64,000 nucleotides of DNA, from positions 44,641-108,640 of the forward strand of contig NZ_GG695985.1 in assembly GCF_000159955.1 (NCBI RefSeq), written 5' to 3'. This document shows, in pieces, positions 41,794-51,617 of this stretch; position 1 is the first letter of the stretch; every line of letters starts with the position of its first letter. Position numbers and translations under genes: made by a program. The notes below the pieces were generated by a model. It searched no databases, had not been told where the DNA came from, and saw nothing but the letters and a program-made list of their open reading frames with translations. The DNA is from Paenibacillus sp. oral taxon 786 str. D14 (GTDB taxonomy: Bacteria; Bacillota; Bacilli; Paenibacillales; Paenibacillaceae).

Positions 41794-42537
41794 ATGGACA
41801 AGGTAATCGAAATTCGGCATTTGAGCAAATTTTTTGGTACCCACGAGGTGCTTAAGGATATCAATCTGTCGGTCAGCAAAGGAGAAGTCGTCAGCATCAT
41901 CGGCTCCTCCGGTTCCGGCAAATCCACGCTGCTCCGCTGCATCAATCTGTTGGAGAAGCCGAGCGGCGGGGAGATTATCTACAATGGCAACAATATTTTG
42001 GAGGATCTGCAGAAGGCCTCGTTGTACCGCCGGCATTTGGGGATGGTGTTTCAGCAGTTTAACCTGTTCAACAATCATGACGCGCTGAGCAACTGCGTCG
42101 TGGGACAAGTCAAGGTGCTGAAGCGCTCCAAGGAAGAAGCGACTGAAATCGCGATGAAATATTTGCGGGATGTCGGGATGGAGCAATACATTCATGCCAA
42201 ACCGAAACAGCTCTCCGGCGGACAAAAGCAGCGGGTAGCCATCGCCCGCGCCTTGTCGATGGACCCGGACGTACTGCTGTTCGACGAGCCGACCTCGGCG
42301 CTGGATCCCGAGATGGTGGGCGAGGTGCTGAAGGTTATGAAGGAGCTGGCCTACTCTGGACTAACGATGATCGTCGTTACCCACGAGATGGAGTTCGCTC
42401 GGGAGGTGTCCGATCGGGTCGTGTTTATGGACCAGGGGGTCATCGCCGAAGAGGGAACGCCAGAGCAGATCTTTAATGCACCGAAGCAGGAGCGGACGAG
42501 AGAGTTCCTGAAGCGTACGTTAAATCGGGAAGGGTAA
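41794..42537 (+). CDS. Amino-acid ABC transporter ATP-binding protein (GlnQ/ArtP type)
   Basis: The 247-residue ATPase has Walker [14 protein letters not shown] near residue 36, Q-loop [10 protein letters not shown], signature [15 protein letters not shown] near 142, Walker [15 protein letters not shown] near 162 and the H-switch [14 protein letters not shown] 41794 lies six bases after GCAGGAG; a GTG at 41788 is also in frame. It is the third gene of the importer and is followed by a terminator. Confidence 0.94.
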   Translation: MDKVIEIRHLSKFFGTHEVLKDINLSVSKGEVVSIIGSSGSGKSTLLRCINLLEKPSGGEIIYNGNNILEDLQKASLYRRHLGMVFQQFNLFNNHDALSNCVVGQVKVLKRSKEEATEIAMKYLRDVGMEQYIHAKPKQLSGGQKQRVAIARALSMDPDVLLFDEPTSALDPEMVGEVLKVMKELAYSGLTMIVVTHEMEFAREVSDRVVFMDQGVIAEEGTPEQIFNAPKQERTREFLKRTLNREG

Positions 42538-42558
42538 GACGAGTCAAATGGAGATAGC

Positions 42559-42598
42559 GGCGGAACCTGGATGTAGATCTGGGCTCCGCCTTTTTTTG
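42559..42598 (+). terminator. Terminator of the lysine importer operon
   Basis: GGCGGA (42559-42564) pairs with TCCGCC (42585-42590), followed by TTTTTTT. Confidence 0.8.
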
Positions 42599-42620
42599 TC
42601 CCCATTCGTGCGGGCATCGA

Positions 42621-43301
42621 TCAGGATCGCGGCGTTTGCTCCTTGTAATTGAAGGAATGCCAAACCCCAAAGTTATCCTTGACGTTGATCGTGCGTCTCC
42701 CGCCCATGGAGGCATCGACGTAGTAAGGGTAACGGCGGCTGGCGGTAAAATGACCGCGGTACGCGCCGGCAAACGTTACCGGCACAATCTCAAACCGGAT
42801 CTCGCGGGGGGTTACGCTCAGAACACGGGTCGTTTGCGTGGAGTTGCCATAGTTGCTCTCATGCTTTTGCTGGACGCTGCTATCCGCTTTTAGCATATTG
42901 ATGTCGCTTTGCATCGCGGTGATCGTTTCTCGCAGGCCGGTCACATCGGGAGCTCCGCCAATCTGCGGGATGCAGAGCCGTTGTCCCACCCGCAGCGAGT
43001 TCGGATCCACTCCCGGGTTCGCTTCCAGGATGCTGGCGACGGTAACGCCGTATTCCTGCGCGATCTGATACAGCGTATCGCCGCGTTCGATGATGCGGGA
43101 CACATGATTCGGCGGGCAGGAGGGGATGCTGATCACCTGGCCGATTTGCAGGTTGTTCGGGTCAAGGCCCGGGTTCGCGGCTAAGATGCGCGTGACGCTT
43201 GATTCCAGCCGGAACGCGATGATGTTCAGCGTATCCCCAGGCTGCACCGTGTAGGGGTAGTGCTCTGCGGGGCATTGCCGATAATAATGGGAGTTAAACA
43301 A
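42621..43301 (-). CDS. Double LysM-domain protein without signal peptide
   Basis: The 226-residue protein has two LysM domains, at about 16-60 (YTVQPGDTLNIIAFRLESSV) and 66-110 (RIIERGDTLYQIAQEYGVTV), a short coiled-coil-like stretch near 120-140, and a C-terminal beta domain of unknown type rich in Tyr/Arg. There is no signal peptide or membrane helix. Such proteins bind peptidoglycan and, when lacking export signals, are often spore-coat or cortex-associated in Bacillales. That role is only inferred. The gene is monocistronic. Confidence 0.85.
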   Translation of the reverse strand: MFNSHYYRQCPAEHYPYTVQPGDTLNIIAFRLESSVTRILAANPGLDPNNLQIGQVISIPSCPPNHVSRIIERGDTLYQIAQEYGVTVASILEANPGVDPNSLRVGQRLCIPQIGGAPDVTGLRETITAMQSDINMLKADSSVQQKHESNYGNSTQTTRVLSVTPREIRFEIVPVTFAGAYRGHFTASRRYPYYVDASMGGRRTINVKDNFGVWHSFNYKEQTPRS

Positions 43302-43459
43302 TAGAACTTCCCCTTTCGTTTAGGCTTCTTCCTATACCGTATGCGATGCTTGGGCGTCGGTTACTGGAATCTCGCTGCGGACGGGCCGCTGTCTTCGGCA
43401 ATCAATGGGGCTGCATTGCGGATCGACGGAGGCTTGGTGCGCAGCATCGTTTGAGTTCC

Positions 43460-44134
43460 TTACAAATCCGGAATCTGCCAATCGATTTCAGCTAAACCTT
43501 TCGAGCGCAAAAATTGATTGGCCCGCGAAAACGGCCGACTGCCCAGAAATCCCCGATGAGCCGACAAAGGGCTGGGGTGCGGTGACTTGATCAAATGATG
43601 CTCGCGGTTTGTGATCAGGACCGCTTTTTTCTGGGCATGGCTGCCCCACAGCAGGAACACGACCGGCTCCCGCTTCTGGTTGAGCGTTTCGATCACCTTG
43701 TCAGTGAATGTCTCCCACCCGATGTCCTTATGGGAGTTCGGGGTATCGGCCCGCACGGTCAGGACGGTGTTGAGCAGCAGCACGCCTTGCTTTGCCCATG
43801 GGACCAAATAGCCGTTGTTAGGGATACGGCAGCCCAAATCGTCCCGCAGTTCCTTGAACATGTTCTGCAGGGAAGGCGGAGCTTTGACCCCCGGTTTGAC
43901 GGAGAAGCTGAGCCCATGTGCCTGTCCTGGGCCGTGGTATGGATCCTGGCCGAGAATCACCACTTTGGTGTCGGCGAAGGACGTATAATGGAGCGCGTTA
44001 AATATATCATACATATCGGGATAAATCGTTCGGGTACGGTATTCATTCGCCAGAAACTGGCGCAGCTGCAAATAGTACGGTTTCTTGAATTCGGGCTCCA
44101 GGAAGGGGGCCCAATCATTGTGAAGAATCGTCAA
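43460..44134 (-). CDS. ung: Uracil-DNA glycosylase (family 1)
   Basis: The 224-residue enzyme removes uracil from DNA to start base-excision repair. The catalytic water-activating aspartate is in [20 protein letters not shown] near residue 63, and the leucine-intercalation loop is [11 protein letters not shown] near residue 188. Length is normal. It is monocistronic. The ATG follows GTGACTCGGC with only a weak ribosome site (GAGGTGA). Confidence 0.96.
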   Translation of the reverse strand: MTILHNDWAPFLEPEFKKPYYLQLRQFLANEYRTRTIYPDMYDIFNALHYTSFADTKVVILGQDPYHGPGQAHGLSFSVKPGVKAPPSLQNMFKELRDDLGCRIPNNGYLVPWAKQGVLLLNTVLTVRADTPNSHKDIGWETFTDKVIETLNQKREPVVFLLWGSHAQKKAVLITNREHHLIKSPHPSPLSAHRGFLGSRPFSRANQFLRSKGLAEIDWQIPDL

Positions 44135-44291
44135 GCCGAGTCACCTCGCAAGTTCTAGAATGCTTATGTAGGCTTCGACATCAGCGAGCCTAGTTCCTCC
44201 TTGACGCGTGCGAAGGCGCTCGCTTGCTTGGAACACCGTGCTAGAATTCAATATAATAGAGGTAATGTACTAACGGGCGGGAGGACAGGCG

Positions 44292-44774
44292 ATGAATAAG
44301 CAGGAACAGGTACTCCTGGAATTCAGGAATTTATTTAATAAACTGGTCTGGCTCAATAAAATGAAAATAGAAGACCGACTGAAAGGGGTTAAGCCTTCCG
44401 AAGTCCATTGTATCGAGGCGATTGGGAAGCAGGCGGAGCCCAATGTGACTCGGCTTGCTGAGACCCTCTATATGACGCGAGGAGCCATTACGAAATTAAC
44501 GAAGAAGCTGATGGACAAAGGTCTGATCGAAAGCTATCAGAAGCCGGACAACAAGAAAGAAATCTATTTTAAACTGACCGCGCAAGGTCAGAACATTTTT
44601 GATATCCACGAAGAGTTGCATGAGGAACTGCAAGCGCGCGATCAAGCCGTATTTGAGCAGGTGACGGAGGAGCAATTTGATCAGATGCTGCACTTTATTG
44701 AACGATATAGCCGACACTTAGATGAGGAAATGAAGAAACAAGGGATCTCCCTGCACGACATCAGCAGGAAGTGA
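44292..44774 (+). CDS. MarR family transcriptional regulator
   Basis: The 160-residue protein has a winged helix at about 35-100 (VTRLAETLYMTRGAITKLTK; KLMDKGLIESYQKPDNKKEI) flanked by dimerisation helices. It is followed by its own terminator and then an MFS transporter with an inverted repeat over its -35 box, so it probably represses that pump and responds to a pump substrate. A GGGCGGGAGG site precedes the ATG. Confidence 0.92.
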   Translation: MNKQEQVLLEFRNLFNKLVWLNKMKIEDRLKGVKPSEVHCIEAIGKQAEPNVTRLAETLYMTRGAITKLTKKLMDKGLIESYQKPDNKKEIYFKLTAQGQNIFDIHEELHEELQARDQAVFEQVTEEQFDQMLHFIERYSRHLDEEMKKQGISLHDISRK

Positions 44775-44802
44775 TTTGGCACAACACATAGTTAAATTCC
44801 AG

Positions 44803-44838
44803 GCAGTCCACTCGATTAGGAGCGACTGCTTTTTTTTT
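44803..44838 (+). terminator. Terminator between marR and the MFS gene
   Basis: GCAGTC (44803-44808) pairs with GACTGC (44824-44829), followed by nine T residues. The transporter therefore needs its own promoter. Confidence 0.75.
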
Positions 44839-44880
44839 GTTTCGATAATTGTTGACAAGGAAACAAATTGCTCCTATGCT
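44837..44880 (+). promoter_or_regulatory. Promoter and probable MarR operator before the MFS gene
   Basis: TTGTTTC (44837-44843) and GAAACAA (44860-44866) form an inverted repeat around TTGACA (44852-44857). TATGCT (44875-44880) follows at 17-base spacing. The -10 box lies within the present coding frame, which argues that the original 5' end of the gene is lost. Confidence 0.5.
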
Positions 44881-46207
44881 TGATTCAACGATGGTGAATA
44901 TCGCGATCGATATCCTCACCAAAGATTTTCAGACGACGCTGGATATTATTCAATGGTCCATCACCGGTTATGTGCTTGCCCTTGCGATGGCGGTACCGGT
45001 CTCCGGCTGGCTGATGAACCAATTTAACGGGAAGAAGATTTTTGTCGGCGCCGTTGTTGCTTTTGGCATTATCTCCGTCTTTGTCGGCTTCAGTTGGAAT
45101 GTCTTCAGCTTTATATTTTTTCGCTTGGTGCAAGGATTTAGCGCCGGGATCATTACCACGCTGATGTTCACGCTTCTAGTCAAAACCGCAGGGCCGGATT
45201 ATCTGGGGCGAGTGATGGCGATCGTCAGCACACCGATGATTTTTGGCCCCATCCTGGGACCGGTCATCGGAGGCTTCATCGTTCAATGGGCGTCCTGGCA
45301 ATGGATTTTTTTCATTAATGTGTTGATTGTTCTGATCTCCGCACCGCTGATGATGAGAAAAATCCCCAACTTCGAGCCGTTCAACCGAGACAGCAAACTA
45401 GATGTCATTGGGATCGCCTGCTTGTCCTTCATGAGCGCTGCTTTGATCTATGGCATTACAAAGGCGGCGGACCATGCCTCGTTTAACAATCCCGAGACTT
45501 TGTTATGGGTGGGCATCGGCCTTGCTTTAGCCGTTATCTATTTCGCGTACAACCGTTTCACGAACAATCAAACCGTACTCCCTTTGAACCTGTTTGTGCA
45601 TCGGAGTTTTCTGGCTTCCAGTGTTGGACTGTTTCTGGCGAATATGGCCATTATGGGACCGATGCTCATCTTGCCGTTGTTCTTTCAAAATTTCCGGCAT
45701 TTCACGGCCATTGAAGCTGCGCTTGCGTTAATTCCCCAAGGCCTAGGGATGCTCGTTACCCGTCCGTTGATCGGCAAAATGATCGATCGGATCGGCGCGA
45801 AATACGTGGTGATAGTGAGCCTGATTCTATCGCTGATCGGGTCCGTTCCGCTGATCTTTATCACTGATCAAACGAGCATGGTATGGATTTCCCTTGTCTT
45901 GTTTATTCGGGGAACCAGCATCGGGGGCATTAATCTCCCGTTAACGAGTGACGCCTATACGGGACTAAACGATCATCAGCTTTCGGAAGCCGGCGTTGGG
46001 ATCAATATCATCGAGAACCTGGGTGCCAGCTTTGGCTCAGCGGTGATCGCCACTGTTGTTGCAACAGTCGTCCAAGGCCTGCAACCCACGGTGGCAAATA
46101 GCTTAAAGGGCTATCACGCCGGATTCCTGGTTTCCACCCTCGTCCTCATTCTGATTTTTATCCCCGGGCTGTTCCTCACCCATAAGAAGAGGGCGATGAG
46201 CGCATAA
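44849..46207 (+). CDS. MFS transporter (DHA2 family), probably 5'-truncated
   Basis: The 452-residue frame has 13 or so helices, motif D1-like LDSTMVNIAIDIL at its very start, motif A-like GWLMNQFNGKKIFVGA, and motif C-like PMIFGPILGPVIGGF. In this family about 15-20 hydrophobic residues normally precede the LDST block to make helix 1; here only nine polar residues (LLTRKQIAP) do. The frame opens with TTG at 44849, without a ribosome site, inside the promoter. Either translation begins at ATG 44891 with helix 1 missing, or the gene is a pseudogene. Coding quality downstream is intact. Confidence 0.75.
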   Translation: MLTRKQIAPMLDSTMVNIAIDILTKDFQTTLDIIQWSITGYVLALAMAVPVSGWLMNQFNGKKIFVGAVVAFGIISVFVGFSWNVFSFIFFRLVQGFSAGIITTLMFTLLVKTAGPDYLGRVMAIVSTPMIFGPILGPVIGGFIVQWASWQWIFFINVLIVLISAPLMMRKIPNFEPFNRDSKLDVIGIACLSFMSAALIYGITKAADHASFNNPETLLWVGIGLALAVIYFAYNRFTNNQTVLPLNLFVHRSFLASSVGLFLANMAIMGPMLILPLFFQNFRHFTAIEAALALIPQGLGMLVTRPLIGKMIDRIGAKYVVIVSLILSLIGSVPLIFITDQTSMVWISLVLFIRGTSIGGINLPLTSDAYTGLNDHQLSEAGVGINIIENLGASFGSAVIATVVATVVQGLQPTVANSLKGYHAGFLVSTLVLILIFIPGLFLTHKKRAMSA

Positions 46208-46210
46208 AAC

Positions 46211-46236
46211 AAGCCGCGAGGTTCTCCTCGCGGCTT
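46211..46236. terminator. Bidirectional hairpin terminator
   Basis: AAGCCGCGAGG and CCTCGCGGCTT form a perfect 11-bp stem with loop TTCT between the converging MFS and gnd genes. Confidence 0.8.
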
Positions 46237-46247
46237 CAGTTCATTCT

Positions 46248-47660
46248 TTATTTATCAAGCCATTGGAAATGGAAGGTGCCTTCTTGGTCAACGCGTTCGA
46301 ACGTATGGGCGCCGAAGTAGTCGCGTTGGGCTTGCAGCAGGTTAGCAGGCAACCGCTCGGAACGGTAGCTGTCGTAGTAAGCCAGAGCGGAGGAGAAGGC
46401 CGGTATCGGAATGCCGCGGGTTACAGCAGTGGCAACCACTTGTCTCCAAGCGTCTTGGTAGTTCTCGACGACATTCTTGAAGTAATCGTCGAGCAGCAGG
46501 TTTTTCAGATTCGGGTCGCGATCGTACGCATCTTTAATATTTTGCAGGAAGCGAGCCCGAATGATGCAACCGCCGCGGAAGATCATGGCGATGGCGCCAT
46601 AATTCAGATCCCAGCCATATTCCTCGGAAGCGAGACGCATTTGCGCGAAGCCTTGGGCGTACGATGCGATCTTGCTGGCGTACAGCGCCTTGCGGACCGC
46701 TTCAATGAATGCTTCCTTATCGCCGTCATACGGCTGGGTGGCCGGACCGTTCAACCGTTTGCTGGCGGCCACGCGTTCGCTCTTCATTGCGGAGATGAAG
46801 CGGGCAAACACCGACTCGGTGATGATCGACAGCGGTACGCCAAGATCGAGGGCGCTTTGGCTCGTCCATTTGCCAGTACCTTTCTGGCCGGCGGAGTCCA
46901 GGATCACGTCCACCATCGGTTTGCCGGTAGCTGGATCCTTCTTGCCAAAGATGTCTGCCGTGATTTCGATCAGGTAGCTGTCCAGCTCACCGCTATTCCA
47001 TTCCGTAAAAATCTTGTGCAGTTCATCAACGCTCAGCCCCAGCACATCCTTCAACAAATGGTACGCTTCGCCGATTAGCTGCATATCCCCGTACTCGATC
47101 CCGTTGTGAACCATTTTCACGTAGTGGCCGGCACCGTCCGGGCCGATGTAGGTGGAGCAAGGATCGCCGTTCACTTTGGCCGAAATCGCCGTCAAGATTG
47201 GCTCAACCAATTCGTAGGCGTCCCGTTGGCCGCCGGGCATGATCGCCGGGCCTTTCAGCGCGCCTTCCTCGCCGCCGGATACGCCGGCGCCGATAAAGCG
47301 GATGCCTTGGGCTTCCAGCAGCTTGTTGCGGCGCTGGGTGTCCGGGAAGTGGGCGTTCCCGCCGTCGATCAAGATGTCCCCTTTCTCAAGGTAAGGGACC
47401 AGTTGGTTGATCGTGTCGTCGGTTGGCTTGCCGGCTTTCACCATAATTAGAATTTTACGCGGCGTTTCCAGCGATTGCACAAATTCCTCGATGCTGTAGG
47501 TGCCAACGAAATTTTTGCCCGGCGCTTCCTCCAGCAGTTCTTTGGTTTTCTCAGGCGAACGATTATACAATGCAACGGAGAAGCCTTTGCTTTCGATGTT
47601 AAGCGCGAGGTTCTTGCCCATGACGGCGAGACCAATCACGCCGATTTGTTGTTTTTTCAT
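46248..47660 (-). CDS. gnd: 6-phosphogluconate dehydrogenase, decarboxylating
   Basis: The 470-residue enzyme oxidises 6-phosphogluconate to ribulose 5-phosphate, making NADPH. It has the nucleotide-binding start [19 protein letters not shown], the [19 protein letters not shown] block near residue 127, catalytic lysine in [16 protein letters not shown], and the C-terminal FHFQWLD. GlyAlaValMet at the dinucleotide site points to NADP use. A GGAGG site precedes the start. It is the third gene of a zwf-tal-gnd unit. Confidence 0.96.
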   Translation of the reverse strand: MKKQQIGVIGLAVMGKNLALNIESKGFSVALYNRSPEKTKELLEEAPGKNFVGTYSIEEFVQSLETPRKILIMVKAGKPTDDTINQLVPYLEKGDILIDGGNAHFPDTQRRNKLLEAQGIRFIGAGVSGGEEGALKGPAIMPGGQRDAYELVEPILTAISAKVNGDPCSTYIGPDGAGHYVKMVHNGIEYGDMQLIGEAYHLLKDVLGLSVDELHKIFTEWNSGELDSYLIEITADIFGKKDPATGKPMVDVILDSAGQKGTGKWTSQSALDLGVPLSIITESVFARFISAMKSERVAASKRLNGPATQPYDGDKEAFIEAVRKALYASKIASYAQGFAQMRLASEEYGWDLNYGAIAMIFRGGCIIRARFLQNIKDAYDRDPNLKNLLLDDYFKNVVENYQDAWRQVVATAVTRGIPIPAFSSALAYYDSYRSERLPANLLQAQRDYFGAHTFERVDQEGTFHFQWLDK

Positions 47661-47708
47661 ATATACCTACCTCCAAACCTATCCTCTCTAATCTATGAGG
47701 TAAAGCTC

Positions 47709-48374
47709 TTATTTTACGGATTTCTTCCAATCGGCCGCGAACTTCTCCAGCCCTTGATCCGTCAGCGGATGTTTGGCCAGTTGTTCGATGACCGCGAACG
47801 GAATAGTAGCGATATGCGCTCCAGCTAAAGCTACGCGGGTAACGTGATCCGGATGGCGGACAGAAGCGGCGATGATTTGCGTATCCAGGTTATGCACACG
47901 GAACAGCTCCGCAACTTTCGATACTAGCTGCACGCCGTCTTCGGAAATGTCGTCCAAGCGGCCGAGGAACGGCGATACATAAGTAGCGCCTGCACGAGCG
48001 GCCAGCAAAGCCTGGTTGACCGTAAAGATCAAGGTGACGTTGGTCTTGACACCTTTTTGCGCCAAATATTTGGTTGCTTCGAGACCTGCCAGCGTCATTG
48101 GCAGTTTAATCGTGATTCGTGGATCATGGTTGTTGATTTTGATCAGCTCTTCCGCTTGGGCAATCATCTCTTCGGCTGTGACTGCATCCGGCGTGACTTC
48201 CGCCGAAACGGACTCCACGTCGGGGACGGCCTTCAAGATTTCCTCAATGCGGTCCTCGAACTTGACGCCTTCTTTGGCGACGAGGGAAGGATTGGTTGTC
48301 ACCCCGGATAAGACACCGATTTTATGGGCTTTTTTAATGTCTTCCAGATTGGCCGTGTCAACAAAAAATTTCAT
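47709..48374 (-). CDS. tal: Transaldolase, small (TalC/MipB-like) type
   Basis: The 221-residue protein belongs to the small transaldolase/fructose-6-phosphate aldolase group. It has [29 protein letters not shown] near residue 24, the Schiff-base lysine expected in [20 protein letters not shown] near residue 88, and [11 protein letters not shown]. It moves a dihydroxyacetone unit between pentose-phosphate intermediates. Position between zwf and gnd favours transaldolase activity over aldolase. The ATG follows TTGGAGGGAT. Confidence 0.93.
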   Translation of the reverse strand: MKFFVDTANLEDIKKAHKIGVLSGVTTNPSLVAKEGVKFEDRIEEILKAVPDVESVSAEVTPDAVTAEEMIAQAEELIKINNHDPRITIKLPMTLAGLEATKYLAQKGVKTNVTLIFTVNQALLAARAGATYVSPFLGRLDDISEDGVQLVSKVAELFRVHNLDTQIIAASVRHPDHVTRVALAGAHIATIPFAVIEQLAKHPLTDQGLEKFAADWKKSVK

Positions 48375-48441
48375 CGTAATCCCTCCAAATTTATAAATTT
48401 TAGATTTGAACGATCAGGGGCAAAAAGTTCCGTATTCCCCC

Positions 48442-49974
48442 TTATTTGATGGACAAGGACTCTTGAGACGATGGGTTACCGGTGCTCTCTGCGGAGGTTG
48501 CCGCTTCGCTATCGCGGTCGAACCACCACTCGAACCCGTCTTTGGTCAGCAGCTCGTAAGCCGCTTGCGGACCGAAGCTGCCTGCCGGATATGGATATAA
48601 CGGCACCTCATTCGCAGCGTAAGCATCCAGGATTGGTTGCACCCATTTCCAGGACAACTCGACCTCATCCCAATGCGCAAAGAAGGAGGAGTCGCCGCGA
48701 AGTGCGTCATAAATCAGGTTCTCATAGGCTTCAGGCACTTCACTGCCGCTCTTATGGGAGCCGATCAGCACCTTCGTGAGATCCTGTTGCTGAGCTTCGC
48801 CTTCCGTATTCAGACGCAGGTAAATGCTCTCGTTCGGGCTGATTTCGAACACGAGCAAATTCGGTTTACCGCCGTAGTTGGCTGTGGAGACTTGCTTCAC
48901 CGGCTCGCGGAACTCAATGACGATCCGTGTGGCTTTCTCCTTCATGCGTTTGCCGGTACGGATGTAAATCGGAATTCCGCGCCAGAAATCGTCATCGATT
49001 TGCAGTTTGGCTGCGATGAAGGTATCGTTTTGGGAATCCTGCGGGATCCCGGCTTCGTCTTTATAACCGACAACCGGTTTCCCTTGAATGGTCCCGCTTG
49101 TATATTGACCGCGGACCACTTGGGTTGCGACGTCTTGACGCAGCAGCGGCTCCAGTGATTGCATCACATGCTTCTTCTTCGAGCGCACTTGCTCCGAATC
49201 GTCGCCTTTCGGCAGATGGGCGGCAAGCATCATCAGTAGCTGCAGCATATGATTCTGGAACATATCGCGCAAGGCACCGGAATGGTCGTAATACCCGGCT
49301 CTTTCCTCAACGCCAACGGTTTCGCTGGCCGTAATTTGCACGTTTGCGATGTAACGGTTATTCCAGGAAGCCTGGAGCACCGGATTCGTTTGCTGCAGCA
49401 GATGAAGCTTCTGTACCATCGGTTTGCCGAGGTAGTGGTCGATGCGGAAAATTTCCTCTTCGGTAAAAGCTTTGCTAAGCTGTGCATTGAAATCGCGGGC
49501 GGATTGGAGATCGCGGCCAAACGGTTTTTCAATGACAAGCCGTTTCCAGCCTTTCGTGTCGCCTAGTCCGCTGTCTTGAATATGGTTTGCAATTGTCTCG
49601 AACAGCTCTGGACCAACCGACAGATAAAATAACCGATTGGGCTCCGCCCCTAGGGCCTGTTCGCGTTCTTCAACGAGCTTCAGCAGGCTTTGATAGTCTT
49701 CCTTGCGGTCGACGTTCAGGACATGATAGCGAAAGAAGCTGAGAAATTTGTTCACAGCCTCTGCATCGCTGGCTTCCCGTCGTGAAAAGCTGTGCAGAGA
49801 TCGTTCGATGTTTGCCTTAAAGGTTTCATCGGACCATTCTCTGCGGCCCAAGCCGATTACGCTAAAAACTTCCGGCAGCTTTCCATCCAAAAACAAATTA
49901 AACAAGGCAGGGTAAATTTTGCGTTTCGCTAGATCCCCAGTTGCCCCAAACAATACAAACGTATTGGCATCCAT
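48442..49974 (-). CDS. zwf: Glucose-6-phosphate 1-dehydrogenase
   Basis: The 510-residue enzyme commits glucose 6-phosphate to the oxidative pentose-phosphate route. It has the coenzyme motif FGATGDLAKRKIYPALFNL at residues 8-26, the active-site block RIDHYLGKPMVQ near residue 175, and the conserved EKPFG. It carries a Ser-rich C-terminal tail of about 20 residues not seen in shorter homologues. An AGGAGAGAA site precedes the ATG. It heads the zwf-tal-gnd set and is divergent from a LysR gene. Confidence 0.96.
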   Translation of the reverse strand: MDANTFVLFGATGDLAKRKIYPALFNLFLDGKLPEVFSVIGLGRREWSDETFKANIERSLHSFSRREASDAEAVNKFLSFFRYHVLNVDRKEDYQSLLKLVEEREQALGAEPNRLFYLSVGPELFETIANHIQDSGLGDTKGWKRLVIEKPFGRDLQSARDFNAQLSKAFTEEEIFRIDHYLGKPMVQKLHLLQQTNPVLQASWNNRYIANVQITASETVGVEERAGYYDHSGALRDMFQNHMLQLLMMLAAHLPKGDDSEQVRSKKKHVMQSLEPLLRQDVATQVVRGQYTSGTIQGKPVVGYKDEAGIPQDSQNDTFIAAKLQIDDDFWRGIPIYIRTGKRMKEKATRIVIEFREPVKQVSTANYGGKPNLLVFEISPNESIYLRLNTEGEAQQQDLTKVLIGSHKSGSEVPEAYENLIYDALRGDSSFFAHWDEVELSWKWVQPILDAYAANEVPLYPYPAGSFGPQAAYELLTKDGFEWWFDRDSEAATSAESTGNPSSQESLSIK

Positions 49975-50163
49975 CTAGGTTCTCTCCTCTCAGCATAGCT
50001 TTTCTCTTATCCATTAATGGAATACAGGTTCTCTGTTTGTGGGATCCGGGATGTTGCCCATTCCCAACCTCTAAGCTATGGATTATTTGGAATGACTCCA
50101 ATATAATACGAATATCACCATAGGTGAAATTAATATATTTGACAGGAGCTATAGACCAGGTTT

Positions 50164-51054
50164 ATGACAAACAATTATGAACTATATAAAGTGTTTTATT
50201 GGGCAGCGAAAACCGGCAGCTTAACCCAAGCAGCCAATGCGTTGTTCCTGACGCAGCCCAGCGTCAGCCATGCCATCAAGCAGCTGGAGGAAAGCTTTGG
50301 CCTTTCGTTGTTTTACCGTAACTCCAAAGGAGTGTCGCTGACGCAGGAGGGCGCGATCTTGTACTCGTATATCGAGCAATCGCAGATCTTGATCTCCCTG
50401 GCGGAGAAAAAGATGGCCGAGCTCAAAAACCTCGAGACCGGTGTTCTGCGGATCGGCGGCAGTGACTCGTTGTTTAAGCATTACTTGCTTCCGTATTTGG
50501 AGGATTTTCATCGACGGTATCCGGACGTCGGGATTCAGCTGCTTCACGGGACAACTCCGGAGATCATGGGTTTCTTGAAGGAGGGGAAGATCGACCTGGG
50601 CGTAGCCCGGATGCCGATCGTCGATCCGCATATCGAGGTGCGGGAGGGCATTCAGCTGCAGGACTGCTTTGTGGCCGGCTGTGCCTATGCCAATCTCAAG
50701 GACAAAGTGATTTCGCTGGAAACGCTGCTGGAGCACCCGCTGATCTTGTTCTCGCGCAACAGCCGCGCCCGCATGGCGATCACCGAGCTGTTCTATGAAT
50801 ATGGCTACGAGCTGAAGCCTGAAATTGAGGTTGGCAGCGTCGACCTGCTGATCGAATTGGCGCGCAAAGGACTGGGAATTTCTTATGTGGCCCGGGAGTT
50901 CGTGTCGAAGGAACTGGAGGACGGCTCGCTGTTTGAAATCAAACTGGACGTAGAGCTGCCACCGTCCCAGGTGGGCATTATGAATATGCGGAACGTGCCG
51001 CTTACGACTGCAGCCCAGAAGTTTATGGAGGAATTCCGGTTATTTCGAAAATAA
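50164..51054 (+). CDS. LysR family transcriptional regulator
   Basis: The 296-residue protein has an N-terminal winged helix (YWAAKTGSLTQAANALFLTQ; PSVSHAIKQLEESFGLSLFY) and a C-terminal effector-binding fold. It is divergent from zwf with 189 bases between them, so control of the pentose-phosphate genes is possible by the usual LysR pattern of regulating the divergent neighbour. The ribosome site is weak (CCAGG very close, AGGAG 15 bases away). The effector is unknown. Confidence 0.92.
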   Translation: MTNNYELYKVFYWAAKTGSLTQAANALFLTQPSVSHAIKQLEESFGLSLFYRNSKGVSLTQEGAILYSYIEQSQILISLAEKKMAELKNLETGVLRIGGSDSLFKHYLLPYLEDFHRRYPDVGIQLLHGTTPEIMGFLKEGKIDLGVARMPIVDPHIEVREGIQLQDCFVAGCAYANLKDKVISLETLLEHPLILFSRNSRARMAITELFYEYGYELKPEIEVGSVDLLIELARKGLGISYVAREFVSKELEDGSLFEIKLDVELPPSQVGIMNMRNVPLTTAAQKFMEEFRLFRK

Positions 51055-51066
51055 CTATAATAACAA

Positions 51067-51104
51067 GAAGGGAGGGAATTGCTAGTAAGGAATCCCTTCC
51101 TTTC
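51067..51104. terminator. Bidirectional terminator between lysR and marR
   Basis: AAGGGAGGGAATT and AATCCCTTCCTTTCTT form an imperfect stem between the converging genes, with T-rich DNA on the plus side. Confidence 0.65.
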
Positions 51105-51105
51105 T

Positions 51106-51555
51106 TCATGTTGTGAATAGCTCGTTTAAGTTCCCCCAATCAGCTTTTAGCAGCTTCTTTAACAATTCGACCTGCTCGGTTCCAAGAGCATCCGCAATAA
51201 TCTGCTCCAGCGCTGCCTTGATGGTGGCGTTCTTCTCATAACAGCTTTCGCCCAACGGCGTTAATTTCAAGCTTTTTTCCTTCTTGTTATGCTGGGCTGG
51301 TATGACCTCAACCAACCCTTTGGCTTCCAAGCTCTTAATGAATTTGTGGGTCGCCTGCCGCGAAATATCCACCTGTCTTGTTACCTGCGAAATCGTTGGA
51401 TTTTGCTGATAAATCCTTGCCATGATAAACCATTCTGAGTTGGAGATATATATCTCGTTCCGTTCGTTCCACACCTGCTCACAGAGGGAGCGAAGCTGGA
51501 CATGACGTTCGCTAATCAGATCGATCAGGTTCAAAGATTCAAATTTGGGATGCAT
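51106..51555 (-). CDS. MarR family transcriptional regulator
   Basis: The 149-residue protein has the winged helix at about 55-105 (ISQVTRQVDISRQATHKFIK; SLEAKGLVEVIPAQHNKKEK) between dimerisation helices. It is divergent from a CarD-type gene, and the 150-base gap holds two copies of one palindromic operator. It probably represses both itself and carD-like transcription. The inducer is unknown. Confidence 0.92.
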   Translation of the reverse strand: MHPKFESLNLIDLISERHVQLRSLCEQVWNERNEIYISNSEWFIMARIYQQNPTISQVTRQVDISRQATHKFIKSLEAKGLVEVIPAQHNKKEKSLKLTPLGESCYEKNATIKAALEQIIADALGTEQVELLKKLLKADWGNLNELFTT

Positions 51556-51617
51556 GGAATCCCTCCATTTCCGTTCCTGTTGCTAGTTCTCCTACACTAT
51601 ACAAAGACGGCCGGAAG

